From contig NZ_SJZJ01000004.1 of NCBI RefSeq assembly GCF_004337475.1, forward strand, positions 120,542-184,541: 64,000 bases of DNA. The letters run 5' to 3'. The position numbers and the translations under genes are program-made. Below, in pieces: positions 62,326 to 64,000 of the stretch. Source of the DNA: Nocardioides jejuensis. Its GTDB lineage: Bacteria; Actinomycetota; Actinomycetes; Propionibacteriales; Nocardioidaceae. The notes below the pieces were generated by a model. That model was given only the letters and a program-made list of their open reading frames with translations. It made no database searches and was not told where the DNA came from. The number at the start of each line of letters is the position of its first letter. The first letter of the stretch is position 1.

Positions 62326-63975
62326 ATGTTCCGGATCAGTTCGTTCTCCCGCTCGTCCGTCACGGTCGGCCTCGCCACCGCCGCCCTCGCGTCTCTCGCA
62401 CTGACCGGCCTTGCCGGTCCGGCCGGTGCAGCGTCCAGTGACGGGGGCTCGGCTCCCGGAGCCGACGCGATCGCCACGCGCGCTGTCGCCCAGCTCGCCG
62501 ACCACCCGCGCGCTGCCCGCGCCTCGAGCGGGCTCACGTTCACGGTTCGCCAGGTCCAGTCGGACGCCGACGGAAGGTCGCACGTGCGGGTCAACCGGAC
62601 GTACAAGGGGCTGCCGGTGCGTGGCGGCGACCTGATCGTTCACGAGGACGCCAACGCGGCGTACGACGGCGTGAGCCAGACCCTCGCCGCTCCGCTCGAC
62701 CTCGCCACGACGGCGAAGATCCCGAAGGCCCGCGCCGAGCGGGCTGCGGCCACGCGTGACGCCACGACCGCGAAGATCCACGGCTTCGACGCACGCGACG
62801 CCACCCTCGTCGTCGACACCCTGAGCGGAGCGCCGAGGCTCGCCTGGGAGGTCCGCAGCGTCGGCACGTACGCCGACGGCACGCCCAGCTCGCTGGTCAG
62901 CTACGTCGACGCCGCCACCGGGGAGGTGCTGCGCCGCGAGGAGAAGATCGAGACGATCGACGGCGACGGGCAGTCGCTGTGGTCCGGCCACGTCCCCTTG
63001 CAGGTGTCTGCGTCCGGCTCGTCGTTCGTCCTCAAGGACCCGACCCGGGGCGGCACCTACACGGTGACCGTCAACAACACCCAGGACGGGGCGCTCTGTG
63101 GCGGGCTGCTCAACCTCGGCGTCGGCTGTGCCAAGGAGGCGCAGCTGACCAGCCCGGACACGAGCTGGGGCGACGGCACCACCGCGAGCAAGGAGACCGT
63201 TGCGGTCGACGCCCAGTACGGCACCAACGCCACGTGGGACTACTACAAGCAGGTGCACGGGCGCGACGGCATCTTCGGCAACGGCACCGGCTCCTACAAC
63301 CGGGTCCACTACGGCAAGAACTACGTCAACGCGTTCTGGGACGGCAAGCGCATGACGTACGGCGACGGCAACGGCACGACGTACGGGCCGCTGGTCTCGC
63401 TGGACGTCGCCGGGCACGAGATGTCGCACGGCGTCACCGAGCACACCGCCGGTCTCAGCTACTCGGGGGAGTCGGGTGGTCTCAACGAGGCGACGTCCGA
63501 CATCTTCGGCACGATGGTCGAGTTCCACGCGGCCAACGCCTCCGACCCGGGCGACTACCTGATCGGTGAGCAGTTCGCGCTTCACGGCACGAAGCCGCTG
63601 CGCCGCATGGACGACCCGGCGACCGACGGCCACTCGGCAACCTGCTGGTCCTCGACCGCCAAGAACCTCGACGTCCACTACTCCTCGGGCATCGCCAACC
63701 ACTTCTTCTTCGTGCTGGCCGAGGGCACGGGTGCCCGCACGATCAACGGCGTCGCCTACAACGCGCCGAGCTGCGACGGCACCCAGGTCACCGGCATCGG
63801 CCGCGACCAGGCCGACCAGATCTGGTACCGCGCGCTGACGACGTACATGACCTCGGGCACCAACTACGCCGCCGCGCGCACCGCGACCCTCAACGCAGCG
63901 GCCGACCTCTACGGAGCCGGCAGCCCGCAGCAGAACGCCGTCGCCGCAGCATGGAGTGCCTCCGGCGTCCAGTGA
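62326..63975 (+). CDS. Thermolysin-like M4 metallopeptidase
   Basis: A 549-residue secreted protease made as a preproenzyme: signal peptide (SSVTVGLATAALASLALTGL), an FTP-type propeptide (TYKGLPVRGGDLIVHEDANA) and an M4 catalytic domain. Zinc motif VAGHEMSHGVTEHTAG (HExxH), then GGLNEATSDIFGT with the third ligand Glu, and a C-terminal His region YSSGIANHFFF. ATG 62326 has AGGAG about 7 nt upstream. The CDS is complete. Confidence 0.93.
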   Translation: MFRISSFSRSSVTVGLATAALASLALTGLAGPAGAASSDGGSAPGADAIATRAVAQLADHPRAARASSGLTFTVRQVQSDADGRSHVRVNRTYKGLPVRGGDLIVHEDANAAYDGVSQTLAAPLDLATTAKIPKARAERAAATRDATTAKIHGFDARDATLVVDTLSGAPRLAWEVRSVGTYADGTPSSLVSYVDAATGEVLRREEKIETIDGDGQSLWSGHVPLQVSASGSSFVLKDPTRGGTYTVTVNNTQDGALCGGLLNLGVGCAKEAQLTSPDTSWGDGTTASKETVAVDAQYGTNATWDYYKQVHGRDGIFGNGTGSYNRVHYGKNYVNAFWDGKRMTYGDGNGTTYGPLVSLDVAGHEMSHGVTEHTAGLSYSGESGGLNEATSDIFGTMVEFHAANASDPGDYLIGEQFALHGTKPLRRMDDPATDGHSATCWSSTAKNLDVHYSSGIANHFFFVLAEGTGARTINGVAYNAPSCDGTQVTGIGRDQADQIWYRALTTYMTSGTNYAAARTATLNAAADLYGAGSPQQNAVAAAWSASGVQ

Positions 63976-64000
63976 TCCGATGGCCGTGGTGCGGGGCCGG

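Noticed and set aside
61609..63702. 697-codon minus-strand frame opposite the PKD and M4 protease genes
   Set aside because: Shadow of two well-supported plus-strand genes.

Overview
The window is high-GC DNA (roughly 70 percent, by eye) from an actinobacterium, most likely a Nocardioides-like member of the Nocardioidaceae. The basis is gene content and order (rpfB-ksgA-ispE-ABC-F; miaB-miaA-dapF-hflX-lexA-nrdR-nrdJ), a gluABCD glutamate uptake operon, DUF222-HNH and excalibur proteins, and many genes whose start codon lies 6-7 nt after a TANNNT box, which suggests leaderless mRNAs. No rRNA, tRNA, CRISPR array or complete insertion sequence was seen.

Layout. 1-7.3 kb: rpfB 3' end, ksgA, ispE, an ABC-F ATPase, a marR gene enclosed by a 59-bp inverted repeat, a fatty-acid desaturase, a thioesterase-like gene and an Ala/Lys-rich protein. 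7.3-10.7 kb: gluABCD on the minus strand. 10.8-22.4 kb: the miaB, miaA, dapF, hflX backbone, interrupted by small accessory genes: a DUF559/AbiEi-like gene between direct palindromic repeats, a Q/E-rich low-complexity protein, Nudix, LicD-like, PPK2, and a secreted Rpf behind a c-di-AMP (ydaO) riboswitch. 22.4-31.2 kb: envelope proteins (SGNH, DUF2207, LemA), a DinG-like helicase, a membrane-DUF2236 fusion and an M15 peptidase. 31.2-37.0 kb: the SOS and nucleotide-reduction block with lexA, a LysM cell-division-type protein, nrdR and B12-dependent nrdJ, with recognisable LexA boxes and a NrdR box pair.

37.0-48.4 kb is a defence island of lower GC and different codon use. First comes an EcoRII-like restriction-modification unit (C5 methylase, Vsr, EcoRII-type endonuclease whose catalytic residues keep EcoRII spacing). 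Then a decayed second vsr. Then five overlapping genes (Z1 helicase, PD-(D/E)XK nuclease, GHKL/MORC-type ATPase and two unrecognised proteins) that look like a variant of the MutL-Z1-DUF4420 (Mza-like) systems. The island ends in the C-terminal stub of a UvrD-type helicase. A LexA-box-like site just before the methylase start suggests SOS control. This island is the most interesting part of the window.

48.7-64.0 kb: secreted and surface genes (metzincin-like protease, excalibur proteins, lipase, Ig-repeat protein with a SipW-type signal peptidase and TasA-like protein, PKD protein, M4 metalloprotease), a hicAB pair, a response regulator paired with a HisKA-only protein, and an SOS-box-controlled DUF222-HNH gene. 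All calls come from reading the sequence and remembered family motifs; no search or alignment was run.
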